Of a stretch of DNA of 64,000 nt, positions 42,173 to 50,808 are shown piece by piece. The translations under genes were made by a program, and so were the position numbers. The notes under the pieces are model-generated. The model worked only from the letters and a program-made list of their open reading frames with translations. It was not told the DNA's origin and made no database searches. The stretch is taken from contig NZ_JBHUGS010000002.1 of NCBI RefSeq assembly GCF_042682045.1, forward strand, positions 806,001 to 870,000. Reading direction: 5' to 3'. The first letter of the stretch is position 1. Each line of letters opens with the position of its first letter. This DNA is from Sphingomonas_R arantia (GTDB lineage Bacteria; Pseudomonadota; Alphaproteobacteria; Sphingomonadales; Sphingomonadaceae).

Positions 42173-42634
42173 CTATTCCTCGCGCGACACCTTCTCGTTC
42201 CGCTCGTGCCGCTCCTGTGCCTCGACCGTCATCGTGGCGATCGGCCGCGCTTCCAACCGCGCGAGTGAGATCGGCTCACCGGTCACGTCGCAATAACCAT
42301 ATTCGCCCGCATCGATCCGGCGCAGTGCGGCTTCGATCTTCGAAATCAGCTTCCGCTGCCGGTCGCGCGTCCGCAGTTCGATCGACCAGTCGGTTTCGCT
42401 CGATGCGCGGTCGGTCGAGTCCGCTTCCCGCAACGTGTCGGTCTGCAACTGCGCCAGCGTTCCCTGCGATTCGCGCAGGATCGCATCCTTCCAGTCGAGC
42501 AGCTTGCGCCGGAAATAGCGCTGCTGAGCGGGATTCATGAACTCTTCGTCGGGGGACGGCCGGTAGCCGGGACGGATGTCGTCCTGGTCCAGTTCCGGTG
42601 CGTCCGTCGCCTCTGTTGCCGCCGTCGCCATCAT
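42173..42634 (-). CDS. dksA: RNA polymerase-binding DksA-type protein
   Basis: 153 residues. The coiled-coil arm spans ~45-110 (QQRYFRRKLLDWKDAILRE, LREADSTDRASSETDW), and the globular zinc-finger region is GEYGYCDVTGEPISLARLEA. Of the four cysteines expected in the zinc site, only one is kept (C-x2-T, then T-x2-A). DksA binds the secondary channel of RNA polymerase and acts with ppGpp. The GGGAGAG ribosome-binding site precedes the start. Confidence 0.92.
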   Translation of the reverse strand: MMATAATEATDAPELDQDDIRPGYRPSPDEEFMNPAQQRYFRRKLLDWKDAILRESQGTLAQLQTDTLREADSTDRASSETDWSIELRTRDRQRKLISKIEAALRRIDAGEYGYCDVTGEPISLARLEARPIATMTVEAQERHERNEKVSREE

Positions 42635-43049
42635 GGTTACCGCTCTCCCTGGGTAGGCACGACCCGATGACCGGCCACACGTCCGCGCGGCCCTATATCG
42701 CCCGTCGCAGGCCGGCACAAGCAGACCGCGTCCTCCGCAACATGTCGCAAATCCGCCCGATGTCAGCGATTTGTCCGTTTCGGGTGGCGCCCGACATAGC
42801 GTCCGCGATTCGTCGGAAGTCGGTACGTAACCGGGTTTCACCCGCCGCTTTTCTTCATCCCGATGTGGGACAGGATTGGCGGACTACGGGGGCCATCCGA
42901 ATAATCACCCTTTTCCGATTATGAAAACACGGTTAACAAGTTTGCCATTAGTAAAATTTTGTCCATTGCCTCGTTATCACATCAGGGCGGTTCGGATTTC
43001 GTTGCATCGCAGCGGCCCGAACGGTGGACGAGAACGGAAAGACACGAAG
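42635..43049. other. Intergenic region of 415 bases, partly AT-rich
   Basis: Divergent promoter region between dksA and the Q/N-rich surface protein gene. 42900-42970 is strikingly AT-rich for this genome (TTATGAAAACACGGTTAACA, AAAATTTTG), consistent with a strong promoter or a nucleoid-protein target. No repeat-family member and no further gene were seen. Confidence 0.6.
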
Positions 43050-43910
43050 ATGTCGGTAAAGATGGCCTTGGCTAAACTCTGTGCCTGCGCATGCGGCGGT
43101 GCCGTGATCGGTGGCGGTGCGGTGCATGTCGCCGAACGTCCGGCGCGTGTCCATTATGCCAAGGCGAAGTACGCCAAGCGACCCGCCGTTCGCCAGGCCA
43201 GCTACGTCCGCCCCGCGCGCGTCCGCCGCACGGTGACGACGTCCACCTGCGCGCCGGGTGCGACCACGGTCGTCGCCACGCCCGCCGCGGCCCCCGCGGT
43301 CGCCTATGCCGATCCGCCAATCTTCGCTGGCGGCGGTGCCGGCCCGGTTTCGGGCGCGGGCGGCTTCCCGGTCGTCGTGGGCGGTTCCAGCGGCTTCGGC
43401 GGCGGCGGGTTCTTCGGCGGCTTCTTCGGTGGCGGCACGGGCGGTGGCAGCAGCAGCGGCAGCTACACCATCTCGTCGACGACTAGCTCGTCGAACGGCG
43501 TCTCGACCACGTCCGGCGGCAATGTCAGCTCGACCTCGGGCGGCGACGTCGGAACCTCGACATCCACCGGCGGTGTGACCTCGACATCGACCTCCACCGG
43601 CGGTGTGACGTCCACTTCGACCTCGACGGGTGGCCCCACCATCGTCGACGTGAACAACAGCAATACCAACACGCAGACAAACAATCAGAACCAGTCCCAG
43701 AATCAGAATCAGTCGCAAAATCAGAACCAAAACCAGAATCAGTCGACGACGACGTCCACCGGCGGTTCGACTCCGACCGATCCCACGACGCCGACCAACC
43801 CGACCGATCCGACCCCGGTGCCTGCGCCGCCGATGGTCCTGCTGTTCGGCGCGGCCGCGGCCGCACTGGTTGCCCGCCGCCAGATCGGGAAACGCAAAGC
43901 CGTCGCCTGA
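43050..43910 (+). CDS. Ser/Thr- and Asn/Gln-rich surface protein with PEP-CTERM-like tail
   Basis: 286 residues, low complexity. After an N-terminal hydrophobic Cys-containing segment (LAKLCACACGGAVIGGG) come Arg/Ala-rich residues, a Gly-rich block (~120-150), Ser/Thr repeats of the form TSTSTSTGGV (~180-215) and an Asn/Gln-rich tract made of NQNQ units (~222-245). The C-terminus VPAPPMVLLFGAAAAALVAR plus a basic end resembles a PEP-CTERM sorting signal: proline motif, hydrophobic helix, Arg/Lys end. It is probably exported and anchored. A strong terminator follows. Function unknown. Confidence 0.75.
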   Translation: MSVKMALAKLCACACGGAVIGGGAVHVAERPARVHYAKAKYAKRPAVRQASYVRPARVRRTVTTSTCAPGATTVVATPAAAPAVAYADPPIFAGGGAGPVSGAGGFPVVVGGSSGFGGGGFFGGFFGGGTGGGSSSGSYTISSTTSSSNGVSTTSGGNVSSTSGGDVGTSTSTGGVTSTSTSTGGVTSTSTSTGGPTIVDVNNSNTNTQTNNQNQSQNQNQSQNQNQNQNQSTTTSTGGSTPTDPTTPTNPTDPTPVPAPPMVLLFGAAAAALVARRQIGKRKAVA

Positions 43911-43942
43911 GCGAACATCGGCGCCAAGAAAGCGTCGACAAG

Positions 43943-43978
43943 AAAAAGCCCTCCCGGATCGCACCGGGAGGGCTTTTT
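43943..43978. terminator. Strong bidirectional intrinsic terminator
   Basis: Stem AAAAAGCCCTCCCGG (43943-43957), loop ATCGCA, and stem CCGGGAGGGCTTTTT (43964-43978). The A-run and T-run on both sides let it terminate the plus-strand surface protein gene and the minus-strand gene that ends at 44050. Confidence 0.92.
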
Positions 43979-44049
43979 CGTATCAGACGGACTTTGCGGG
44001 CCGTCGGTATGGCCGGGCAGCCTTCTGCCCGGCCTAGCGTCGAACCGGC

Positions 44050-44634
44050 TTAGTTGCCGGTCGTGGTCGCCGCCGCGGCCGGTGCGGCCTTCGCCGCCGC
44101 TGCATCCAGCTCGGCCGCCGTCATGCCGATCACCGGGCCGTTTGCGCCTGCCGCGAACGAACTGACCGGCAGCTTGACCTTGTTCTTCGTCGTGGCGACC
44201 GTCGCGAACTCACCGTCGACCGCCTCGATCTTGCCGACCGTGCCGCCCGACGCATCCATGACGGTCGTGCCCGCCTTGATCTGCGCGCTCAGCTTGGCCT
44301 GACGCTCGGCCGTCGCGCCGGATGCCGCGGACTCGACCTGCGACTTCGTCAGCGCGATGACCGGCCCGTTGGCACCCGCCGCGAACGACGTCAGCGGCAA
44401 CCGGACCTCGACGGTCCCGGTCGACAGGACCGCAAGATCACCCTCGATCGACTTGATCGTGCCGACGGTCCCACCCGACGTGTCCGTCACGGTTGCGCCC
44501 ACCTTGACCGAGGCCGCTGCCGATGCAGGGGCAGTCGCCGTCGTCGCGCTGCCAGCGGCCGGAGCCGTCGTGGTCTGCGCCTGTGCGCCACCTGCCAGAG
44601 TGGCCAGGCCTGCGAAAATGAGAATGGACTTCAT
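44050..44634 (-). CDS. Periplasmic protein with two internal repeats
   Basis: 194 residues with a signal peptide (MKSILIFAGLATLAGGAQAQ). Two similar units of ~60 residues follow an Ala/Thr-rich linker: VKVGATVTDTSGGTVGTIKS and IKAGTTVMDASGGTVGKIEA begin them, and FAAGANGPVIALTK and FAAGANGPVIGMTA end them. The GGTVGxI and LPLTSF words resemble PRC-barrel-type folds. The GGGAG ribosome-binding site supports the ATG at 44634. Function unknown. Confidence 0.75.
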   Translation of the reverse strand: MKSILIFAGLATLAGGAQAQTTTAPAAGSATTATAPASAAASVKVGATVTDTSGGTVGTIKSIEGDLAVLSTGTVEVRLPLTSFAAGANGPVIALTKSQVESAASGATAERQAKLSAQIKAGTTVMDASGGTVGKIEAVDGEFATVATTKNKVKLPVSSFAAGANGPVIGMTAAELDAAAAKAAPAAAATTTGN

Positions 44635-44946
44635 GATTTGATCTCCCTCGACAGTTAAAATGGCGAGGATCCGCCAGGTTCCAAGCTTTTTCGCCGCTAA
44701 CTCCGACAGGACGCGCCCGCGAAGCGATGAGCCGCCGGATATCGGCACAATCCTGGGACTGGGGCATAGCATCCCGGCCCCACACCGTCCTAATCCACAC
44801 GCCGATTACCAGCGCATCCCGAATCTTTCGCACGCCCGTTCGAATCTGTTGTTTCGGTCGGCGACATCGTGACTCACGCGATACGACTATCGCTCTCCTG
44901 ACCCGACAGGCTTGCGGCCCGCCCGGCCCCCCGGCATAGGCAGGCC
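44635..44946. other. Intergenic region of 312 bases
   Basis: Divergent region between the two-repeat periplasmic protein and serS. No gene, repeat-family copy or clear promoter hexamers were recognised. The serS promoter should lie near 44880. Confidence 0.55.
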
Positions 44947-46221
44947 ATGCATGATATCCGCCTGATCCGGGACGATCCCACCGCCTTCGACGCGGGCCTC
45001 GCGCGCCGCGGATTGCCCGCTCAGGCCGACACGCTCGTCGCGCTCGATGCGGACCGCCGCCAGCTCCAGACCGCGCTCCAGACCGCGCAAACCCGCCGCA
45101 ACGAGGCCTCGAAAGCGATCGGCGCCGCCAAGGCCGCCCGCGACGAAGCCACCGCCGCCGCGCTGATGGAGGAGGTCGCCTCCCTCAAACTGCGCATGCC
45201 GGAGTTGGACGCCGAGGCCGCCGCGATCGGCACCGATCTCGACACCCGCCTCGCCGCCATCCCCAACCTGCCCGCCGCCGACGTGCCACCCGGCGCGGAC
45301 GAGGACGACAATGTCGAGGTCAAGCGCTGGGGCACCCCGCGCACCATCGATGCACCCCGCGAACATCCCGACTTCGCCCCCGCGCTCGGTCTCGATTTCG
45401 AGGCCGCCGCCGCCATGTCCGGCGCGCGCTTCGCCGTCCTGCGCGGCCAGATGGCACGCCTCAACCGCGCGCTCGGCCAGTACATGCTCGACCGGCAGAC
45501 CGAGTCGAACGGCTATACCGAAATCGCGCCCCCGCTTCTCGTCCGGTCCGAGGCGCTGTTCGGCACCAGCCAGCTGCCCAAGTTCGCCGACGACCTGTTC
45601 CGCACCACCGACGACCGCTGGCTGATCCCGACCGCGGAGGTCAGCCTGACCAACCTCGTCCGCGAATCGATCCTCGATGAAGCCGCACTCCCGCTGCGCT
45701 ACACCGCGCTCACCCCCTGCTTCCGGTCGGAGGCCGGCGCCGCCGGTCGCGACACGCGCGGCCTGATCCGCCAGCATCAGTTCGAGAAGGTCGAACTCGT
45801 CTCGATCGTCGCCGCCGACCACGGCGCGGCCGAACTGGAACGCATGACGGAGGCCGCCGAGTCGATCCTCGAGGCGCTGGAACTCCCCTATCGCCGCATG
45901 CTGCTCTGCGCCGGCGACATGGGGTTCGCCGCCGCGCGCACCTATGATCTGGAGGTCTGGCTGCCCGGCCAGAACCGCTACCGCGAAATCTCGAGCTGTT
46001 CCTGGTGCGGCGATTTCCAGGCGCGCCGCATGGCCGCACGCTACCGCCCGACCGGCGATGCGAAGGGTACGCGCTTCGTCCACACGCTCAACGGCTCGGG
46101 CCTCGCGGTCGGCCGCACGCTCGTCGCGGTGCTGGAGAATTACCAGCAGCCCGATGGATCGGTGATCGTCCCCGACGTGCTGCGCCCCTATGCGAAGCTC
46201 GACCGGCTCGACCCCGCGTGA
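44947..46221 (+). CDS. serS: Serine--tRNA ligase
   Basis: 424 residues, class II synthetase. The N-terminal coiled-coil arm covers ~30-105 and binds the tRNA long variable arm. Motif 2 is in CFRSEAGAAGRDTRGLIRQH (~260) and motif 3 is GSGLAVGRTLVAVLENYQ (~383). The stop TGA overlaps the surE ATG by one base, so serS and surE are co-translated. Confidence 0.98.
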   Translation: MHDIRLIRDDPTAFDAGLARRGLPAQADTLVALDADRRQLQTALQTAQTRRNEASKAIGAAKAARDEATAAALMEEVASLKLRMPELDAEAAAIGTDLDTRLAAIPNLPAADVPPGADEDDNVEVKRWGTPRTIDAPREHPDFAPALGLDFEAAAAMSGARFAVLRGQMARLNRALGQYMLDRQTESNGYTEIAPPLLVRSEALFGTSQLPKFADDLFRTTDDRWLIPTAEVSLTNLVRESILDEAALPLRYTALTPCFRSEAGAAGRDTRGLIRQHQFEKVELVSIVAADHGAAELERMTEAAESILEALELPYRRMLLCAGDMGFAAARTYDLEVWLPGQNRYREISSCSWCGDFQARRMAARYRPTGDAKGTRFVHTLNGSGLAVGRTLVAVLENYQQPDGSVIVPDVLRPYAKLDRLDPA

Positions 46222-46982
46222 TGCGCATCCTGCTCACCAACGACGACGGCATCGATGCGCGCGGGCTGAAGGTCCTCGAAACCATCGCGCGGCGTTTCTC
46301 GGACGATATCACCGTCGTCGCCCCGTCGGAGGAGCAGTCCGGCGCGGGCCACTCGCTTACGCTCAACCGCCCGGTTCGGATCCGCAAGCACGGCGACCGA
46401 CGCTACTCGGTCACCGGCACGCCGACCGACAGCGTCATGATCGCGCTGCTCGAACTGTCGCCCGACGGAAAACCCGACCTGATCCTGTCGGGCGTCAACC
46501 GCGGCGCGAACCTGGGGGAGGACGTCACCTATTCCGGTACAGTGTCGGCCGCGATGGAGGGTGCGCTCGCCGGCGTCCGCTCGATCGCGCTGAGCCAAGT
46601 CTATGCCCGCGACGCGATGGGCGACAGCGTGCCGTTCGACGCCGCGATCGAATGGGGCGAACGCGTCCTCCGCCCGCTGATCGACCGCCCGTTCGTGCCG
46701 AACACACTGATCAACGTGAACTTCCCCGCGCTCCCCGCGGACGCCGTCAAGGGCGTCCGCGTCGTGTCGCAGGGCGTGCGCGACTATGGCCGCGGCACGC
46801 TGGTCCGCGGCACGGACCCGCGCGGCTTCCCTTATTACTGGTTCGGGCTCGGTCCCGCGGTCCACACCCCGGCCCACGCCACCGATCTGGAGGCGATCGA
46901 CGACGGCTACATCGCCGTCACCCCGCTCCACCTCGACCTCACCCACGGCCCCTCGCTCGAGGCGCTGCGCAGCCTTTACTGA
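46221..46982 (+). CDS. surE: 5'/3'-nucleotidase SurE
   Basis: 253 residues. The metal-binding N-terminus is MRILLTNDDGIDARGL, with further motifs APSEEQSGAGHSLTL, ILSGVNRGANLG and TYSGTVSAAMEG. SurE dephosphorylates nucleoside monophosphates and short polyphosphates. Part of a serS-surE-nlpD-like run that is conserved in many proteobacteria. Confidence 0.97.
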   Translation: MRILLTNDDGIDARGLKVLETIARRFSDDITVVAPSEEQSGAGHSLTLNRPVRIRKHGDRRYSVTGTPTDSVMIALLELSPDGKPDLILSGVNRGANLGEDVTYSGTVSAAMEGALAGVRSIALSQVYARDAMGDSVPFDAAIEWGERVLRPLIDRPFVPNTLINVNFPALPADAVKGVRVVSQGVRDYGRGTLVRGTDPRGFPYYWFGLGPAVHTPAHATDLEAIDDGYIAVTPLHLDLTHGPSLEALRSLY

Positions 46983-47058
46983 TCGTCTACCCGGTGGGAT
47001 GCGCGGCCACTGCAGCCCAAAGAGTTGCACCCCGACCCACTTCGGCTAGGACTGCCGC

Positions 47059-48183
47059 ATGCGCCGTCTCGCACCCTTGCCGTTGGCCCTGACGCTCGTC
47101 GCCTGCATCCCATCCGGCCGTGCCGACCCGCCAGGCCTGTACGACGCCCCGCCCGCCGCCAGTCCATTGACCGACGACGCGCCCCGCGAAGACAGTCGGA
47201 GCCGCAGCGATCGTGATCGGGACCGCCGCCCCGACCGCGAAGATCAGGACGCCTCCACCCCACCGCAGGTCGCCGAGCCCAAGCCCGCCTGGGTCATGCG
47301 CAAGGTCGTCCCCGACGCGGTCGAAATCGCCCAGACGACCTACACCGTCCAGTCCAGCGACTCGCTCAGCCGGATCGCCGAACGCACCGGCGCCGGGGCC
47401 GACGCCATCGCCCACGCCAACCAGCTCGCGCCGCCCTATGTCGTCCGCGAAGGTCAGACGCTCACCATTCCCGGCGGCCGCTACCACCGCGTCCGGTCGG
47501 GGGAGACCGGCATCGCCATCGCCCGCGCCTACGGCACCGCGTGGGACCGCGTGATCGCGCTCAACGACCTGACCGCGCCCTACATCCTTCGCCTCGATCA
47601 GCGCCTGCTGATCCCCAGCAAGACGGAGGTCCGCGCCATGACGCTGGAACAGCGCGCGGCTGCGTTCCGGCTCGATATCGACGATTTGATCACCGGGGCC
47701 GAACCCGCGCTTGCCGCCAATGCGCGCCCCGCCGCCCCGGTCCGCACCGCGCGCACCGCGGTCCCGTCCAACGTGCCCGTCCGGTCGCCCACCCGCTTCA
47801 CGGGTCGGTTCGACTGGCCGCTGACCGGCCCGATCCTCACCCGCTTTGGCCCGCAGGGTCAGGGCCGCATCAACGAAGGGATCAACATCGGCGCCCGCGC
47901 CGGCACGCCGATCCTCGCGTCCGCGGACGGCGTCGTGGCCTATGTCGGGTCCGACATCGCGGTGTATGGCGGCCTCATCCTCATCAAGCATGGCGGCGGC
48001 TGGATCACCACTTACGGCCATGCTGAACAGCTGCTCGTCACCCGCGGACAGGCGGTGAAACGCGGCCAGATCATCGCACGCGCCGGCGAAACCGGCTCTG
48101 CCCGCGAACCGCAGCTTCATTTCGAGATCCGCCAGGGCCGCCGCCCGGTGAATCCGCTGAGCCAGCTGCCGAGGCGCAGTTGA
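47059..48183 (+). CDS. NlpD/DipM-like lipoprotein with LysM domains and degenerate LytM domain
   Basis: 374 residues. Lipobox in LALTLVACIPSG suggests a lipoprotein. Two LysM repeats bind peptidoglycan (YTVQSSDSLSRIAERTG, ~95; YHRVRSGETGIAIARAYG, ~145). The C-terminal LytM/M23 domain (~265-370) lacks zinc ligands: the first His-x3-Asp site reads INEGINIG and the HxH site reads QLHFEI. In E. coli, NlpD with the same losses activates cell-wall amidases instead of cutting peptidoglycan. Position after surE also matches nlpD. The AGGA ribosome-binding site precedes the ATG. Confidence 0.88.
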   Translation: MRRLAPLPLALTLVACIPSGRADPPGLYDAPPAASPLTDDAPREDSRSRSDRDRDRRPDREDQDASTPPQVAEPKPAWVMRKVVPDAVEIAQTTYTVQSSDSLSRIAERTGAGADAIAHANQLAPPYVVREGQTLTIPGGRYHRVRSGETGIAIARAYGTAWDRVIALNDLTAPYILRLDQRLLIPSKTEVRAMTLEQRAAAFRLDIDDLITGAEPALAANARPAAPVRTARTAVPSNVPVRSPTRFTGRFDWPLTGPILTRFGPQGQGRINEGINIGARAGTPILASADGVVAYVGSDIAVYGGLILIKHGGGWITTYGHAEQLLVTRGQAVKRGQIIARAGETGSAREPQLHFEIRQGRRPVNPLSQLPRRS

Positions 48184-49211
48184 TCCCACGCGCCGCCCCC
48201 CGCCCGGTCGAAAGCCTGGCCATGCGGCAACGCCCGCGGTTGCCCCCCTGGGTGTCGCTGCTGTTCCGCATCACCCTGGCGCTCGTGCTGATCGGCATCG
48301 CGCTCGCCGGCCACTGGTACGGGCGCGAGGGGCTGCGCGACAATGTCGACGGGCGGATCAGCTTCATCGACGTGCTCTATTTCACCACGGTCACCGTCAC
48401 CACGGTCGGGTTCGGCGATATCGTGCCGGTCAGCGACAATGCCCGGTTGTTCGACACGTTCATCGTGACGCCGATCCGGTTGTTCGTCTGGCTCATCTTC
48501 CTCGGCACGGCGTATGACTTCGTCCTGAAACGCACATGGGAGCGATATCGAATGCGGGGCATCCAGCGCACGCTGCACGACCATGTAGTCGTCGCGGGCT
48601 TCAGCGACACGGGCATGGAGGCGGTCCGCGAACTGATCGCCCGCGGGCTCGACCCCGCGCGCATCGTCGTGGTCGACGAAAGCGAGTCCGCACTCGCCTG
48701 CGCGATCGAGATGGGCGCCACCACGCTGGAAGGCGATGCGACCCGCAACGCGGTGCTCGAGGCCGCGCGCATCGCCCGCGCGGAGAGCGTCATCGTCGCC
48801 GCCGGTCGCGACGATACCGCCATCCTCATCGTCCTCACCGCCCGCCGGCTCGCGCAGGACGTGCCGATCAGCGTCATCATCCGCTCCGACGACAACGAAC
48901 CGCTGGCACACCAGGCCGGCGCGAACGTCGTGATCAACCCCGCCAGCTTCGCCGGCCTCCTGCTCGCCGGCTCCACCCGCGGCCCGCACATCGCCGACTA
49001 TATGACCGACCTTGCCGCGCATGACGGCCAGGTCGCCTTGAAGGAACGCGCCGTTACCGCGGACGAGGTCGGCCAACCGCTCACCGCGATCACCACCGGC
49101 ATCGGCCTGCGCATCTACCGCGACGGCGAGGCGATCTGCTTCGGCGACCCCGCCACCGCCGCGCTGCAGGCCGACGACATCCTGGTCGAGGTCGTCAAGC
49201 GCAACCCCTGA
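48180..49211 (+). CDS. Potassium channel with RCK/TrkA-N domain
   Basis: 343 residues. Two N-terminal membrane helices flank a pore loop with the selectivity filter TVGFGD (residues ~78-83), typical of K+ channels. An RCK (TrkA-N) NAD-binding domain begins HDHVVVAGFSDTGMEAVREL, and a TrkA-C-like end follows. It may control K+ flux in response to ligand. The TTG start at 48180 overlaps the upstream stop (TTGA) and has GAGG five bases before it. The ATG at 48222 is an alternative. Confidence 0.9.
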   Translation: MIPRAAPRPVESLAMRQRPRLPPWVSLLFRITLALVLIGIALAGHWYGREGLRDNVDGRISFIDVLYFTTVTVTTVGFGDIVPVSDNARLFDTFIVTPIRLFVWLIFLGTAYDFVLKRTWERYRMRGIQRTLHDHVVVAGFSDTGMEAVRELIARGLDPARIVVVDESESALACAIEMGATTLEGDATRNAVLEAARIARAESVIVAAGRDDTAILIVLTARRLAQDVPISVIIRSDDNEPLAHQAGANVVINPASFAGLLLAGSTRGPHIADYMTDLAAHDGQVALKERAVTADEVGQPLTAITTGIGLRIYRDGEAICFGDPATAALQADDILVEVVKRNP

Positions 49212-49215
49212 CCGA

Positions 49216-50010
49216 TCAGGCCAGGTTGCCCGACACCGGCCCCACCGGCGCCGCACCGCGTCCGCCCTCCGGCTCGATCGCCAAGCCAGCCCGCCCCAAC
49301 ACCCGCTCCGCGATCGCGTAGTTCACCGCGACCAACAGCGGTGCCATGAATGCGACCAGCAGGCTGTCCGCCCCCAGCACCCCCGCCGTCACCGCCGGGC
49401 TGCGCCCGAGCGAGGCGAACGCCAGCACATAATGCAGCACCAGCACCGGCAGGACGGTCACCAGCGTCAGCCCGAGCGACCACAAGTAGCTGCCCCGCGT
49501 CAGTTCGATCGACCGCATGAATCCGACCCGCCCATCGCCGACCGCCGTCGTGGTCTTCCACGTCGCCAGGAACATGTTGAACAGCAACATCGCGGGCAGC
49601 AGGATGGCCACGATCAACATGATCAGCCGTTCGGGCAGGTTCAGCGCGCCCGCGATGATCGGCCCGTCCTGGATCACCACCAACCACATCAACTCCCACG
49701 CAACGACCGGCAGGTATAGCCCGATCGCGCGTGCATCGAGCCGGCCGGCGGCCCGCGCGTCGTCGCCGTAAGCCCAGAACCGCGTCGCCCAATATCCGGT
49801 CAGGTACAACGCGATCACCTTGAGATGGCCGAGCACCATCCGCCCCGTGTCGTGCTCCGCCGCCTTCATCGCCGCGATCGACCGGTAGAAGCCGGCGCCA
49901 TATTCGACGACATGCTGCGCCACCTCCGCCACCGCGGGCACCGCGAACAGCAAGGGGCAGGCCAGCGCGAACCGCCAGGCGCGCGAATAGGGTGTCGTAA
50001 AGGCATTCAT
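49216..50010 (-). CDS. Hypothetical integral membrane protein
   Basis: 264 residues with six or so hydrophobic segments (for example ~13-30, 62-78, 98-115, 125-148, 172-195, 212-235). No family recognised. It overlaps the HTH gene by 4 bases (ATGA). Last gene in an operon with a DUF2975 protein and an HTH regulator, so expression is likely controlled by that regulator. Confidence 0.75.
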   Translation of the reverse strand: MNAFTTPYSRAWRFALACPLLFAVPAVAEVAQHVVEYGAGFYRSIAAMKAAEHDTGRMVLGHLKVIALYLTGYWATRFWAYGDDARAAGRLDARAIGLYLPVVAWELMWLVVIQDGPIIAGALNLPERLIMLIVAILLPAMLLFNMFLATWKTTTAVGDGRVGFMRSIELTRGSYLWSLGLTLVTVLPVLVLHYVLAFASLGRSPAVTAGVLGADSLLVAFMAPLLVAVNYAIAERVLGRAGLAIEPEGGRGAAPVGPVSGNLA

Positions 50011-50225
50011 GTCTCGTCCCCTTCGAAAGTCACCGACAGAAGATCGCCAGGCTGGCAGTCGAGCACACGACAGATCGCTTCCAACGTGGAGAAACGGATC
50101 GCCTTCGCCTTGCCGGTCTTGAGGATCGAAAGATTGGCGAGCGTGATGTCCACCCGCTCGCTGAGTTCGGTCAGCGTCATGCGCCGATCGTGCAGCATGT
50201 CGTCCAACGCGACACGGACCGGCAT
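50007..50225 (-). CDS. Xre/YozG-type HTH regulator, 72 aa
   Basis: A single helix-turn-helix domain: MTLTELSERVDITLANLSILKTGK is the HTH core and AIRFSTLEAICRVLDCQPGDL the C-terminal helices. This short class is commonly paired with DUF2975 membrane proteins. The ATG overlaps the upstream stop (TGATG). It likely represses its own operon by binding the palindrome at 50790-50808; this is inference. Confidence 0.85.
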   Translation of the reverse strand: MPVRVALDDMLHDRRMTLTELSERVDITLANLSILKTGKAKAIRFSTLEAICRVLDCQPGDLLSVTFEGDET

Positions 50226-50743
50226 CAGACGGTCCCCGCCAGCTCGTCGCGCATCGCCGCCCCCGCCACGAACACCCGCGCCAGCACGAACGCCAGCAGC
50301 ACGCCGAGGCAGCCGGTCAGCGACGGCGTCCAGTCCATCACCTCGATCCCCGCGCGCCGCGCCCACCACAGGATCACGCACAGCACGACATCCAGCAGCT
50401 GCAACGCCAGCAAGGCCCAGCCGATCGCGTTCAACCGCACCGCATTCTCGACTTGAAACGGATCGCCCGCCCGCACCGAACCGAGAATTCCCGACACAGC
50501 CCCGAAGAGCCGCGCGACGGGCAACACCGCCGCCATTCCCATCACCGCCACGAAACGCAGGAACAGCAGGACCGTCCCGGCATCGATCACGCCATGATAT
50601 TTATGCTCGATATGAGCTTCGAACGCCCCGGCGAACACGATGGTCGCCAGAAGAAAACCGATCATCAGAACGAGATACGCATAATTGCCGACCCGCAGGA
50701 TCCGCACCAGCAACGCCACGCCATCCACGAACCGATCCCGCAT
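50225..50743 (-). CDS. DUF2975 family membrane protein
   Basis: 172 residues with four membrane helices (about 15-38, 58-80, 105-125, 140-162). The family is usually followed by a YozG-type HTH regulator as here. GGAGG ribosome-binding site five bases before the ATG. First gene of the operon. Function unknown; possibly a membrane sensor or partner of the regulator. Confidence 0.82.
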   Translation of the reverse strand: MRDRFVDGVALLVRILRVGNYAYLVLMIGFLLATIVFAGAFEAHIEHKYHGVIDAGTVLLFLRFVAVMGMAAVLPVARLFGAVSGILGSVRAGDPFQVENAVRLNAIGWALLALQLLDVVLCVILWWARRAGIEVMDWTPSLTGCLGVLLAFVLARVFVAGAAMRDELAGTV

Positions 50744-50774
50744 TCCAACCTCCGACGCTCTATCTTGCTTATTG

Positions 50775-50804
50775 TTTATCGAGGCACGACATATTGATTG
50801 TCAA
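50775..50804 (-). promoter_or_regulatory. Candidate promoter of the DUF2975 operon
   Basis: Minus strand TTGACA (50804-50799), 18-base spacer, GATAAA (50780-50775). It predicts a short 5' leader (~25 bases) before the ATG at 50743. The -35 lies inside the palindrome at 50790-50808. Confidence 0.6.
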
Positions 50805-50808
50805 TATG
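50790..50808. promoter_or_regulatory. Candidate operator palindrome CATATTGA-N3-TCAATATG
   Basis: Perfect 8-base inverted repeat with a 3-base centre covering the -35 element of the DUF2975-HTH operon. It fits a dimeric HTH repressor site. AT-rich in an otherwise high-GC region. Confidence 0.6.

Noticed and set aside
42900..42970. CtrA binding sites (TTAA-N7-TTAA) in the AT-rich region
   Set aside because: TTAA words are present but the spacing does not match the consensus.
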